A DNA stretch of 16,418 nucleotides. It comes from an uncultured Peptoniphilus sp. GTDB lineage: Bacteria; Bacillota; Clostridia; Tissierellales; Peptoniphilaceae. The DNA lies in assembly GCA_902489255.1 (NCBI GenBank), contig CABTZF010000028.1:1-16418 (forward strand), read 5' to 3'. Position 1 is the first letter of the stretch. Every line of letters starts with the position of its first letter. This document shows positions 1 through 7,740 of this stretch, piece after piece. The translations under genes were made by a program, and so were the position numbers. The notes beneath the pieces were generated by a model that saw only the letters and a list, made by a program, of their open reading frames with translations, had not been told where the DNA came from and did not search any database.

Positions 1-35
1 AGCTAACGAGCCTCCCCAATATTTGACATAGAGCC
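1..35. mobile_element. Possible insertion sequence terminus (partial, ISL3-like tip)
   Basis: Read on the minus strand, positions 35 to about 14 give GGCTCTATGTCAAATATTGG, followed by GGAGGCTCG. A tip starting GGCTCT-N-TGTCAAA resembles ISL3-family terminal repeats as I remember them. The element body would lie to the left, outside the window, with its tip at 35. No transposase codons are visible here and the other end is not in the window, so this is a pattern match from memory only. Confidence 0.3.
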
Positions 36-251
36 AAATAAATATGTGTTTTTTTTCTAATATATATTCAATTTTTAATGATATAAAAAGGAGGAAAAAT
101 TAAAATCAGCTTAATTTTACAAATGCGTATAACAAATCTGTAATATTTTTTGCCTGATAAAAATATTATTCCCATACTTTTCTCTCATTTTTATCTCATT
201 ATATTCCTCCTTGAAATTTAGTTTTTATACCAACTTTTATCCAAAGAAATA
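36..251. other. Intergenic stretch downstream of the MATE gene, no convincing gene
   Basis: The stretch is AT-rich. The only notable signal is a strong minus-strand Shine-Dalgarno sequence, AAGGAGG at 213-207. It sits 7 nt before an ATG (199-197) that is followed after one codon by TAA. A second ATG at 188-186 opens a 23-codon ORF ending at 117 with no recognisable product. This may be the remnant of a gene cut by a mobile element. I saw no clear terminator hairpin after the MATE stop codon. Confidence 0.4.
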
Positions 252-1610
252 CTAATTACAATTATATTTTTCTTTATTATTACTTAAAATATGTATATTT
301 TTCCTTACAAAATATACAGTTATAAATATAGTAATAATATCTGACAGCCCTTGAGCAAAATATACACCATACACTCCGTAAAATAAATTCAAAAAATATA
401 TACAAGGAATGTAAATTATGCCTTGTCTAGACATAGTAACTATCGTTGCCATTTTAAATTTATGAGTATTCTGCAAGAACATCCCAGATATAGTTATATA
501 TGCTACTAATGGCAACGTAAGTGACTGTAATTTCAATACATTATTCCCTATCGAAATAACTTCCCTATCAAGCGTAAACAGACTGATTAAAAACTCAGAA
601 CTACATATGAAAATTATTCCTAAAACAATCACAAAGGATACTGATATAGATAAGGTTGCCTTAAATGCCTTTATTACCCTCTTATTCAATCCCGCACCAA
701 AATTTATACCACAAATTGGCTGAAACCCATGTCCAAATCCTACCATTACATATGTTCCAGCTTGAATTAATTTTGAAACTATAGTAAAAGCTGCAATGTA
801 AGATTTACCATAAAAAGATAGGGTGTTATTTAAAACGACTATTGATATAGCTATAAATATTTCTCTTGAGAAATTAGGCAATCCTCCCATAAACAATTCT
901 GAACAAATATATTTTTCAATAGAAAAATTTTTTCTATTGAATTGAATATCATTTTTAAACTTTGCATAATATACTAATACTATAAAACTAATAATTTGTC
1001 CTAAAAATGTAGCATATGCGGCACCCTTGATTCCTAAATTAAAGCCAAAAATAAATATCGGATCAAAAATACAATTTATAACCGCCCCTACTATCATTGC
1101 TAATGCTCCTACTTTTGGTTTCCCTTGTAATCTCAATTGATTATTAAGAGTCAAAGATGATATCGCAAAAGGTGTACTTAATAACAATATACGCAAATAT
1201 GACTTTGTAGTAAAAATTAATTCACCTTTTGCACCCAAGAAAAGCACCAAATTATCAAAAAATAAGATTGAAAATAAAAGTATCAACAACCCTGTTGTTA
1301 GTGAAATGTAAAATCCAGTTATTGACATTTTCTCAGATTCATCATATTTTTTTTTACCCTGCATCCTAGATATATAATTCCCTGAACCATGACCATATAG
1401 CAATCCAAATGCCTGTATTACATTCATAAATGAAAATGAAATACCTACTGCTGCTACCTCATTGACACCAATTTGAGAGACAAAATAAGTATCTGTTATC
1501 CCATACATAATAATTATAATCATTGATAATGCTGATGGTATTGCCATTTCTATTATTAATTTCAATAAATTTTCATGTTTAATTTTTTCTATATCTCTAT
1601 TGTTATTCAA
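252..1610 (-). CDS. MATE family multidrug/metabolite efflux transporter
   Basis: This is a polytopic inner-membrane transporter of the MATE family. It probably uses an ion gradient to export a small molecule. The protein (about 452-457 aa) has roughly twelve hydrophobic segments in two similar halves. The first helix carries the usual 'AIPSALSMI..MYGITDTYFVSQIG' pattern, and 'GFGHGFQPICGINFGAG' matches the start of the second half. The frame stays open to a TTG at 1625, but no ribosome binding site precedes it. A TTG at 1610 has GGGAG about 8 nt upstream and is my preferred start. It is the last gene of the minus-strand run, 48-63 nt after the RPH-like gene. This places it as the likely exporter of the cluster product or a resistance pump. 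The family is certain; the substrate is not. Confidence 0.92.
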   Translation of the reverse strand: MNNNRDIEKIKHENLLKLIIEMAIPSALSMIIIIMYGITDTYFVSQIGVNEVAAVGISFSFMNVIQAFGLLYGHGSGNYISRMQGKKKYDESEKMSITGFYISLTTGLLILLFSILFFDNLVLFLGAKGELIFTTKSYLRILLLSTPFAISSLTLNNQLRLQGKPKVGALAMIVGAVINCIFDPIFIFGFNLGIKGAAYATFLGQIISFIVLVYYAKFKNDIQFNRKNFSIEKYICSELFMGGLPNFSREIFIAISIVVLNNTLSFYGKSYIAAFTIVSKLIQAGTYVMVGFGHGFQPICGINFGAGLNKRVIKAFKATLSISVSFVIVLGIIFICSSEFLISLFTLDREVISIGNNVLKLQSLTLPLVAYITISGMFLQNTHKFKMATIVTMSRQGIIYIPCIYFLNLFYGVYGVYFAQGLSDIITIFITVYFVRKNIHILSNNKEKYNCN

Positions 1611-1673
1611 ACCTTCATCTCCCAAAAAATTTATTCATTTACATTAAATATTAAAGAAAAAATGCACTAAAAA

Positions 1674-4130
1674 CTATACTATCTTCTCAACAATACCTTT
1701 ATCTCCATCAACAATAATAATATCTCCATCTTTTAATTCCATCGTTGCGTTTCCTACTCCTAGAACAGAAGGAATATTAAATTCTCTCGCAACAATGGCT
1801 GCATGTGATAATGCTCCTCCAGTATCTGAAACAACAGCTTTTGCAATTTTGAACAATGGAGTCCACTCTGGATCAGTATAAGGACACACTAAAACATCTC
1901 CTTCCTTTATTTTTTTAAATTCAGAATGATTTCTTACTATGCATACATTACCTTTGACTTTACCCATACTTCCACTTACCCCAATGAACTTATTATCACT
2001 ATCATATGAAAAAATAGATATTATCATGTTATCCCATTTATTTTCAGCATATAGCCTTTTTGATTTCCTCTTGTTAATAATACATATATATTCATCCAAA
2101 GTATCATTATGTTTAATCAAATTTTTCAATTCATCAATTTTTAAGTATAAAATATCTTCATATTTCATATTTAGTTTTAGACATATATTCTTCACTGATA
2201 AACGTAATAACCCAAATATTGTTTCCCATAAATATTGACTACTCTCTCTAAGTACATGATATTTCCTGTAAAATTCAATTCTTTCAATTATTTTTTTGTA
2301 ATAATTGATACCATATTTCTTTTTTATAGAATCAACTATAGTATCATATTTTGAAAGTCTATCTCCATCATCAAATGAACTATCACTCAATAATATCAAC
2401 TCTAATAGTCGATTATTATTTTCATTCCATGATTCACTCGAAAAAGGAATACAACAATAATTTGATTTCCATCCATATTTTTTTGTAAATTCATTCAAGG
2501 CATTGTATTCTTCACTATAAAACATTTTTATCTGATCAATAGAAATTCCTTTTTCAATCTCTTTAATTAATTTTTTGTTCATTTTAAATTTTTCGGATAA
2601 TTTATCTATATCTTTGTTCATAGAAACTGTTATATAATCAAGGTTGGTTAACAAATCGTATTCGGAATAATTTTTATCTATTTTTTTTAACATTTTATCT
2701 AATTTCCCACCTAAAATAACGCTAGGAAACAGTAAGTATCGGAATCTAACATATGAAACTTTTTTGTGTAAACATATTAGTCTATTTATAATTTTATCTA
2801 TAATTTCAATTTTTGTATCTTTAACACTTAGACATTCTTCTATACAATTCACTTCTTTTTCAATTTCATTCAACTCTTGAATACCACGTTTGATATTTTC
2901 TTTATTGTTTGTATACTCTTTATATACAAAAGGATATTTTAATATTTTTATCCCAATCTTCAGCTTTATATTCTCTACATCAATAACACCTAAACTATTC
3001 ATATTCAATGGATTATTAATATAAATTCCTACATCATTAAATAAATCATATTTCATGTTTTGTAGTATCATTGCTACTTCATCATCTAATGGATACCATA
3101 ATCTAGGGAAATGCTCTATCATATTATTTAAATATTTTTTTTCTTTTTTTCCAAAATTATAAGTATATTTTTCTACATTATCATGATCTTTATTAAGTGT
3201 TGTTATTTTTCTAGCTTGAAGGATATACATTTTTCCTTTTTCTTTTGCCCATTCAATATCCATCGGAACTCCATACAAATCCTTTATTTTTTTAGCTTGA
3301 TCCGATAATTTTTTTAAATCTATATCTGTTAAACACCTTCTATTTCTGTCACCTTCAGTTGTATTTACTTTTTTTATACCATTTTCAGAATATATAATTT
3401 TTATGTTCTTTGAACCTAACTTGCAATTTTGTATATTACCCTCCACATCAAGAGTATAATTATCTGGGGTAACCTGACCAGACACTATCGCTTCCCCCAA
3501 ACCATAAGATGCATCAATTATTATTTCTTCTTTCCCAGAAATAGGATTAGATGTAAACATTACACCTGAAACTTCAGAATTTACCATTTTTTGAACTACT
3601 ACAGCTATCGACACCTCTTTTTGATCAAATTTTTTTGCTTTTCTATACTCAAACGCACGTCTTCCCCATAATGATGCAAAACAACACTTAATGCTATATA
3701 GTAAATTTTCAAATGAAGTTACATTCAAAAAAGTTTCCTGCTGGCCCGCAAAGCTAGCATCCTCTAAATCTTCTGCTGTCGCGGATGATCTTACAGCTAA
3801 ATGTACTGGTGCTTCAAATTTCTCAAACATTTTTTTTATTTCTAATTCTATACTATATGGAAATTTAGAATTTATAATAGAATTTTTAATATCATTTAAT
3901 CCATTTTCAATATTATCATAATCCTCTTCATCCATTTCTTCTATCTTACTTTTTATAATATGATCTATTTTATTTTCAGATATAAATTCTTCATATAATG
4001 TGGATAACAAAATAAATCCTGGTGGTACATCAATACCACTAGATACCATAATTGATAAATTTAATCCTTTCCCACCCACCAAATTTATACCAAATCCTTT
4101 AGATTCGTAAAAATCCACTATATTAGTCAT
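1674..4130 (-). CDS. Rifampin-phosphotransferase-like protein (PPDK-type ATP-grasp plus C-terminal swivelling His domain)
   Basis: This 818-aa dikinase-type phosphotransferase has three parts. Residues 1 to about 315 form the PPDK/PEP-synthase ATP-grasp region, with GGKGLNL at 19-25, 'VRSSATAEDLEDASFAGQQE' and a terminal 'ILQAR'. Residues about 320-720 are a divergent, mostly helical region. Residues about 730-818 form the swivelling phosphohistidine domain, with 'DTGGALSHAAIVARE' and presumed phospho-His 776. This order (ATP domain, variable domain, His domain last) is that of rifampin phosphotransferase, not PEP synthase, which ends in a PEP/pyruvate barrel. RPH converts ATP, substrate and water to AMP, phosphate and phospho-substrate. 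Here the middle domain would recognise another acceptor, perhaps the cluster product or a carrier-bound intermediate. The ATG at 4130 overlaps the upstream carrier-protein gene by 8 nt, with GAAGG about 9 nt upstream. A self-resistance role is possible but unproven. Confidence 0.85.
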   Translation of the reverse strand: MTNIVDFYESKGFGINLVGGKGLNLSIMVSSGIDVPPGFILLSTLYEEFISENKIDHIIKSKIEEMDEEDYDNIENGLNDIKNSIINSKFPYSIELEIKKMFEKFEAPVHLAVRSSATAEDLEDASFAGQQETFLNVTSFENLLYSIKCCFASLWGRRAFEYRKAKKFDQKEVSIAVVVQKMVNSEVSGVMFTSNPISGKEEIIIDASYGLGEAIVSGQVTPDNYTLDVEGNIQNCKLGSKNIKIIYSENGIKKVNTTEGDRNRRCLTDIDLKKLSDQAKKIKDLYGVPMDIEWAKEKGKMYILQARKITTLNKDHDNVEKYTYNFGKKEKKYLNNMIEHFPRLWYPLDDEVAMILQNMKYDLFNDVGIYINNPLNMNSLGVIDVENIKLKIGIKILKYPFVYKEYTNNKENIKRGIQELNEIEKEVNCIEECLSVKDTKIEIIDKIINRLICLHKKVSYVRFRYLLFPSVILGGKLDKMLKKIDKNYSEYDLLTNLDYITVSMNKDIDKLSEKFKMNKKLIKEIEKGISIDQIKMFYSEEYNALNEFTKKYGWKSNYCCIPFSSESWNENNNRLLELILLSDSSFDDGDRLSKYDTIVDSIKKKYGINYYKKIIERIEFYRKYHVLRESSQYLWETIFGLLRLSVKNICLKLNMKYEDILYLKIDELKNLIKHNDTLDEYICIINKRKSKRLYAENKWDNMIISIFSYDSDNKFIGVSGSMGKVKGNVCIVRNHSEFKKIKEGDVLVCPYTDPEWTPLFKIAKAVVSDTGGALSHAAIVAREFNIPSVLGVGNATMELKDGDIIIVDGDKGIVEKIV

Positions 4131-4386
4131 GATTTTTTACACCTTCTTTCATTTCTCTAATTATATCTTCAATTGATATGTGATTCCTATATAAATCCAA
4201 TTTATCTTCTAAGTGAACTCTATACTCTTCTTGCAAACACACATATAATTGAACAATAATCATGCTATTTACACCATAATCAAGCAAATTTTCATCATTT
4301 TTTATATTATCAATATCCATGTCAAGCAATTCAGATAATTGTTTTTTTATAAATTTTTCCATACTATCATTATTAATTTTATTCAT
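4123..4386 (-). CDS. Free acyl/peptidyl carrier protein (second stand-alone carrier)
   Basis: This 87-aa carrier protein has the phosphopantetheine attachment site in 'LLDYGVNSMIIVQL', with Ser41 as the modified residue. Helix 1, the loop, helix 2 with the DSL-like 'VNS', and an acidic C-terminal helix follow the normal four-helix carrier plan. Its ATG overlaps the stop codon of the acyl ligase gene in an ATGA arrangement, and its 3' end overlaps the RPH-like gene by 8 nt. This argues for tight stoichiometric expression with both. The most natural loading enzyme is the adjacent AMP-forming ligase, and the nearby KASIII-like enzyme is a likely user. The cargo cannot be read from the sequence. 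Confidence 0.9.
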   Translation of the reverse strand: MNKINNDSMEKFIKKQLSELLDMDIDNIKNDENLLDYGVNSMIIVQLYVCLQEEYRVHLEDKLDLYRNHISIEDIIREMKEGVKNHD

Positions 4387-5876
4387 ATAATTTTCACCAC
4401 CCTTATATTACTATTTTCGTTTAACTCATAAATTGCTAACCTGCCTTTGGATGTAATTGTTATATATTCATTTATTATGATTATCTTCCTAATTTTTGAA
4501 GATATGTATAAAGTTTCATTAATATCAACTATATACTCAATAATTTCTCTTATTTTGTTATCATCTAAAATATTATTATGATTATCTATATAAAGAGATA
4601 TTACATCATCATGCTCTGCAACATTATATAGTATGTTATTTTGCTTCAAAATTTCTAATTTAGACTCAATATCTTCTATGAAAATATTTTCTCCATTCTT
4701 TGAAACTATTATATTCTTTTTTCTTCCCTTAAAAAATAATTCTCCATCTTGCAAAATAAAAATGTCACCTGTTCTAAAAAATTTTCCACCAAACAATTCC
4801 AATTCTTTTAATTCACCTCTATATAGAATCCGACTAAATAATCCTTTTGTATCAACAATTAATTCACCTTCTCCATCTGGTAATATATTATCTCCATCAT
4901 CCAATATTCTATAATCATACATAGGATACACGCTTCCTTCTGAATCTATATCATTGATATCTGAAGAACTTAATGACAGAAATCCTAATTCAGTCATTCC
5001 ATACCCCACAAAAAAATCAATCCCATTACTAATATAAAATTCTCTCAACTCTTTCTTTGTTTTACTTCCGCCACTTAGGATAATTTGGACTTTATTACCC
5101 AATAATTCTCTAACAGGATTTATCGAATTTTTATACTTTCTATTAGATATATTCATGATTAACTCCCATACCATAGGTACACCAAAAACTCCTAATATAT
5201 TTTCTTTCCTTATGCTTTCGACAATATTATTTATAGATGAATATATACAAAATACAATGTCACATTTAAGAAAATACATAACAAAAGGTACTAAAAACCC
5301 TAATATATGATACATAGGTAGTGTACTTAAAATTTTTTTATTTGGGAAGTCAGAATTACTCTTTAGTATTTCATATATTTTGCTAGTTTGTATTTTTTGC
5401 TCTACATTCGACAATATTCTTAATATTGTTTCGGCATTATAAGCAAACTCTTTTTGATATCCCATAGTTCCAGAGGAAAGAAAACCTATCCATTTTGCCC
5501 ATTCACAATCTTCATAAAATTTTGATACATCTATACTATGATCACTATTTATTTTATAATAGATATCACTATCTATTATAAAAATAAAATTATCCTCTTT
5601 TCTTTCACGTGGATCTGCCAACAATACATTATATCCAGCTCTTAGCAATGCAAACATTACAAAAAAAGTCGAACAATTATCTTTTGCAATTAATTTTACC
5701 CATTCATTCTCTTTAGGTATTAGTTCATTGGTTTCTATATAATTATAAATATTTAATATTTGCTTCTGCATATTTATAGAATCAAATTCAATTCTATTAC
5801 TGTACTTATCATAAAAAATGTATTTTCCAAATTTATTAGAAAATAAATATTTTAAAAGCTCTTCGAAAGTAACCAT
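4383..5876 (-). CDS. AMP-forming acyl/aryl ligase (ANL superfamily), probably loads the adjacent carrier protein
   Basis: This enzyme activates a carboxylic acid as an acyl-adenylate and transfers it to a thiol, probably on the carrier protein encoded next. The frame opens at 5912, but the ATG at 5876 has AAGGAG 7 nt upstream and leaves a 10-nt gap after the KASIII-like gene, so I use it (497 aa). The P-loop-like A3 motif is 'FLSSGTMGYQKE' (133-143), with Met replacing the second Thr. A5 is 'GYGMTE' (291-296), A7 'RTGD' (368-371) and A8 begins 'GRKKNIIVSKNGENIF' (384-399). In the A10 motif 'TSKGRL' (475-480), Arg479 stands where the catalytic Lys of 'GK' is expected, although Lys477 is close by. 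The lack of the A-domain 'FDxS' region with its Asp suggests an acyl or aryl acid rather than an amino acid. Confidence 0.85.
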   Translation of the reverse strand: MVTFEELLKYLFSNKFGKYIFYDKYSNRIEFDSINMQKQILNIYNYIETNELIPKENEWVKLIAKDNCSTFFVMFALLRAGYNVLLADPRERKEDNFIFIIDSDIYYKINSDHSIDVSKFYEDCEWAKWIGFLSSGTMGYQKEFAYNAETILRILSNVEQKIQTSKIYEILKSNSDFPNKKILSTLPMYHILGFLVPFVMYFLKCDIVFCIYSSINNIVESIRKENILGVFGVPMVWELIMNISNRKYKNSINPVRELLGNKVQIILSGGSKTKKELREFYISNGIDFFVGYGMTELGFLSLSSSDINDIDSEGSVYPMYDYRILDDGDNILPDGEGELIVDTKGLFSRILYRGELKELELFGGKFFRTGDIFILQDGELFFKGRKKNIIVSKNGENIFIEDIESKLEILKQNNILYNVAEHDDVISLYIDNHNNILDDNKIREIIEYIVDINETLYISSKIRKIIIINEYITITSKGRLAIYELNENSNIRVVKII

Positions 5877-5886
5877 ATAAATCTCC

Positions 5887-6897
5887 TTAATACACCATTG
5901 CAATAGTTCCAATATTAATGCCTACTCCAACCCCTGTCATCAAAATTTTATCTCCTCTTTTTAATTTCCCAGACTCTATGATTTCGACCAATGCAATTGG
6001 GATATTACTTGCTCCAACATTTCCATATTTCTCTACTACTTGTACTATTTTTTCAATAGGGAAATTCAATTCTTTTGACATACTTTGATTAATCCACTTC
6101 GCTACTTGAGTTGGAACATAATAGTCTATATCTTTTGTAAAATCCCATCCAACTTCTGAAGATAATAAAGGTAGTAAATGCTTACCAAGATTTCTTTGTT
6201 CATCAATTATAACTTTTGTTGTTCCTGGTATGAACATTTTTTCTGGACTATGAGGAAATCTAACTCCACCACCCCAAACGACATTATTGTTCCAATATTC
6301 GGGAAATGTTTCAAATATTCCTTTTATTATTCCAGTCCCCTCTTCTTTTGTTTCTCCCAAAATAATTGCCCCACCGCCATCTCCTATCGAAAATGTTACA
6401 GGAGCTCGATTTAGCATATCATTTTTATCCTTAAAATCATAACTAACCCACTTAGAAAGTGCCTCCCCTGAGACAACCAACACATATTTAGCCTTATTAG
6501 TTTTTATCAAACTATCTGCTATATCCAATCCTGAGAGAAATGCATTACACGCATTTTTTATATCAAATCCATATGCATTTTTAATTCCTAATAAATCCAT
6601 AACAACATTTACAGTGGCTGGTTCAGCAAAATCTTGAGAAACAGAACAAAAAATAACAGCGTCTATTTCTTTTTTATCTATATGTGCATTTTCAATAGCT
6701 TTTTTCGCAGCTTTTGCTGCAATATCAGAACTATATTCTTCAGTATCAGAATATCTTCTTTCTTCACATCCAGTTAACATTTTACAAAGACCAAGTTTTA
6801 CTCCAAATTTCTCGAAATTTGCATATCTTTCCGATTCAATGGTTTTTATTACCCTATTAGGTAAATACCTACCAACACCTATAATTCTACTATTCAT
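5887..6897 (-). CDS. KASIII-like (FabH-type thiolase fold) enzyme lacking the usual active-site His
   Basis: This 336-aa protein covers the full length of ketoacyl-ACP synthase III enzymes. The N-terminal half has 'GVGRYLPNRVI' and the nucleophile in 'IKNACNAFLSGLDIA' (Cys117). The C-terminal half has 'KYGNVGASNIPIAL' with the conserved Asn293 and ends in 'GVGVGINIGTIAMVY'. At the position of the FabH 'VPHQAN' motif it reads 'VPTQVA', so the His is Thr263. FabH uses Cys-His-Asn for decarboxylative condensation. Losing His fits a different reaction, such as acyl transfer to N or O, or condensation by another route. It lies between the type II thioesterase (6-nt gap) and the acyl ligase (10-nt gap). 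The partners are probably the ligase-loaded carrier and an aminoacyl carrier. The ribosome binding site is weak (AGAAG about 14 nt upstream), suggesting translational coupling. Confidence 0.9.
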   Translation of the reverse strand: MNSRIIGVGRYLPNRVIKTIESERYANFEKFGVKLGLCKMLTGCEERRYSDTEEYSSDIAAKAAKKAIENAHIDKKEIDAVIFCSVSQDFAEPATVNVVMDLLGIKNAYGFDIKNACNAFLSGLDIADSLIKTNKAKYVLVVSGEALSKWVSYDFKDKNDMLNRAPVTFSIGDGGGAIILGETKEEGTGIIKGIFETFPEYWNNNVVWGGGVRFPHSPEKMFIPGTTKVIIDEQRNLGKHLLPLLSSEVGWDFTKDIDYYVPTQVAKWINQSMSKELNFPIEKIVQVVEKYGNVGASNIPIALVEIIESGKLKRGDKILMTGVGVGINIGTIAMVY

Positions 6898-6903
6898 ATA
6901 TTT

Positions 6904-7740
6904 TTATAACACTTCTTTCATCTTTCGTATAATTAATTCCGGATTATCATAAAGAATCGTATGATTTCCTTGTAGCATTTCTAATCGAAATATCCCTCTG
7001 GTATATTCACTCCATTTTTTTAGATCATTTTCACTAGCTACTATGTCACCAATTACTCCAAATACAGTAATATCTGTGGAAATTGCCAAATTTTCTTTAT
7101 GAGCCTTATCTATAATATCTTCATCTTCCAAAAACAATTGTAAATGTTCTATTATAAAATTAATCAATTCTAATATATTAGAATTGATATCAGAGTTTGA
7201 ACCAAACACAGTCTGATAAATTTCTAATGCATCTATACTCAAAAATTTTTTCTTATCATTGTATAGCTTCTCTAAAATAAACTCTAAAATTAATTCTCTA
7301 TTTTCATATGATATTATGCTATTTTCAAAAAACTTGTTTATTACATCTTTAATAAATTGTTTTCTACTTATGTCTTCTGATATTTTTTTTCGTGTTTTTA
7401 GTATAATTGGTGGTGGTTCTACTGACAAAAATACATGTTTAGGATTTTGAATGCGATTTTCTTTTTCAATCTTATCACATAATTGAATTGTCAAAATACT
7501 ACTAAAACTATTACCAATCAAAACATATTCATCATCAGTACCATTTAATTTTTTGTGAATTTCAGTAAAAAAATAGTCAATCAATTCATCGTTTTTAAGT
7601 ATTTTTTCTTCTTTGCTCTTCATCCCCCTACCTGGTAAATCTATTGGACTTATTAAAAATGATTCTGGTAAAAATCTCATCCATTTGTAATATGTTATTG
7701 CTGAAGAACCTGCACCTGGAAACGCAAATATTTTAATCAT
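6904..7740 (-). CDS. Type II (external) thioesterase, alpha/beta hydrolase
   Basis: This 278-aa enzyme is of the kind that hydrolyses wrong or stalled acyl groups from carrier proteins in non-ribosomal assembly lines. It begins with 'FAFPGAGSSAITYYKW', followed by 'DLPGRGMKSKE'. The nucleophile elbow is 'GNSFSS' (Ser78; family form GHSFGG or similar). The acidic residue is probably Asp232 in 'GDIVAS', and the catalytic His260 is in 'GNHTILYD'. The length is close to but slightly above the usual 230-250 aa. The ATG at 7740 has AGAGGGG 7 nt upstream and overlaps the end of the A-PCP gene by 8 nt. It could also be the releasing enzyme, since no other terminal thioesterase or reductase is present. 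The unusual Asn and Ser around the nucleophile do not remove any catalytic residue. Confidence 0.9.
   Translation of the reverse strand: MIKIFAFPGAGSSAITYYKWMRFLPESFLISPIDLPGRGMKSKEEKILKNDELIDYFFTEIHKKLNGTDDEYVLIGNSFSSILTIQLCDKIEKENRIQNPKHVFLSVEPPPIILKTRKKISEDISRKQFIKDVINKFFENSIISYENRELILEFILEKLYNDKKKFLSIDALEIYQTVFGSNSDINSNILELINFIIEHLQLFLEDEDIIDKAHKENLAISTDITVFGVIGDIVASENDLKKWSEYTRGIFRLEMLQGNHTILYDNPELIIRKMKEVL

Noticed and set aside
1674..4130. Annotation as phosphoenolpyruvate synthase
   Set aside because: The phosphohistidine domain is at the very C-terminus and there is no PEP/pyruvate-binding barrel after it. The order fits rifampin phosphotransferase-like proteins.
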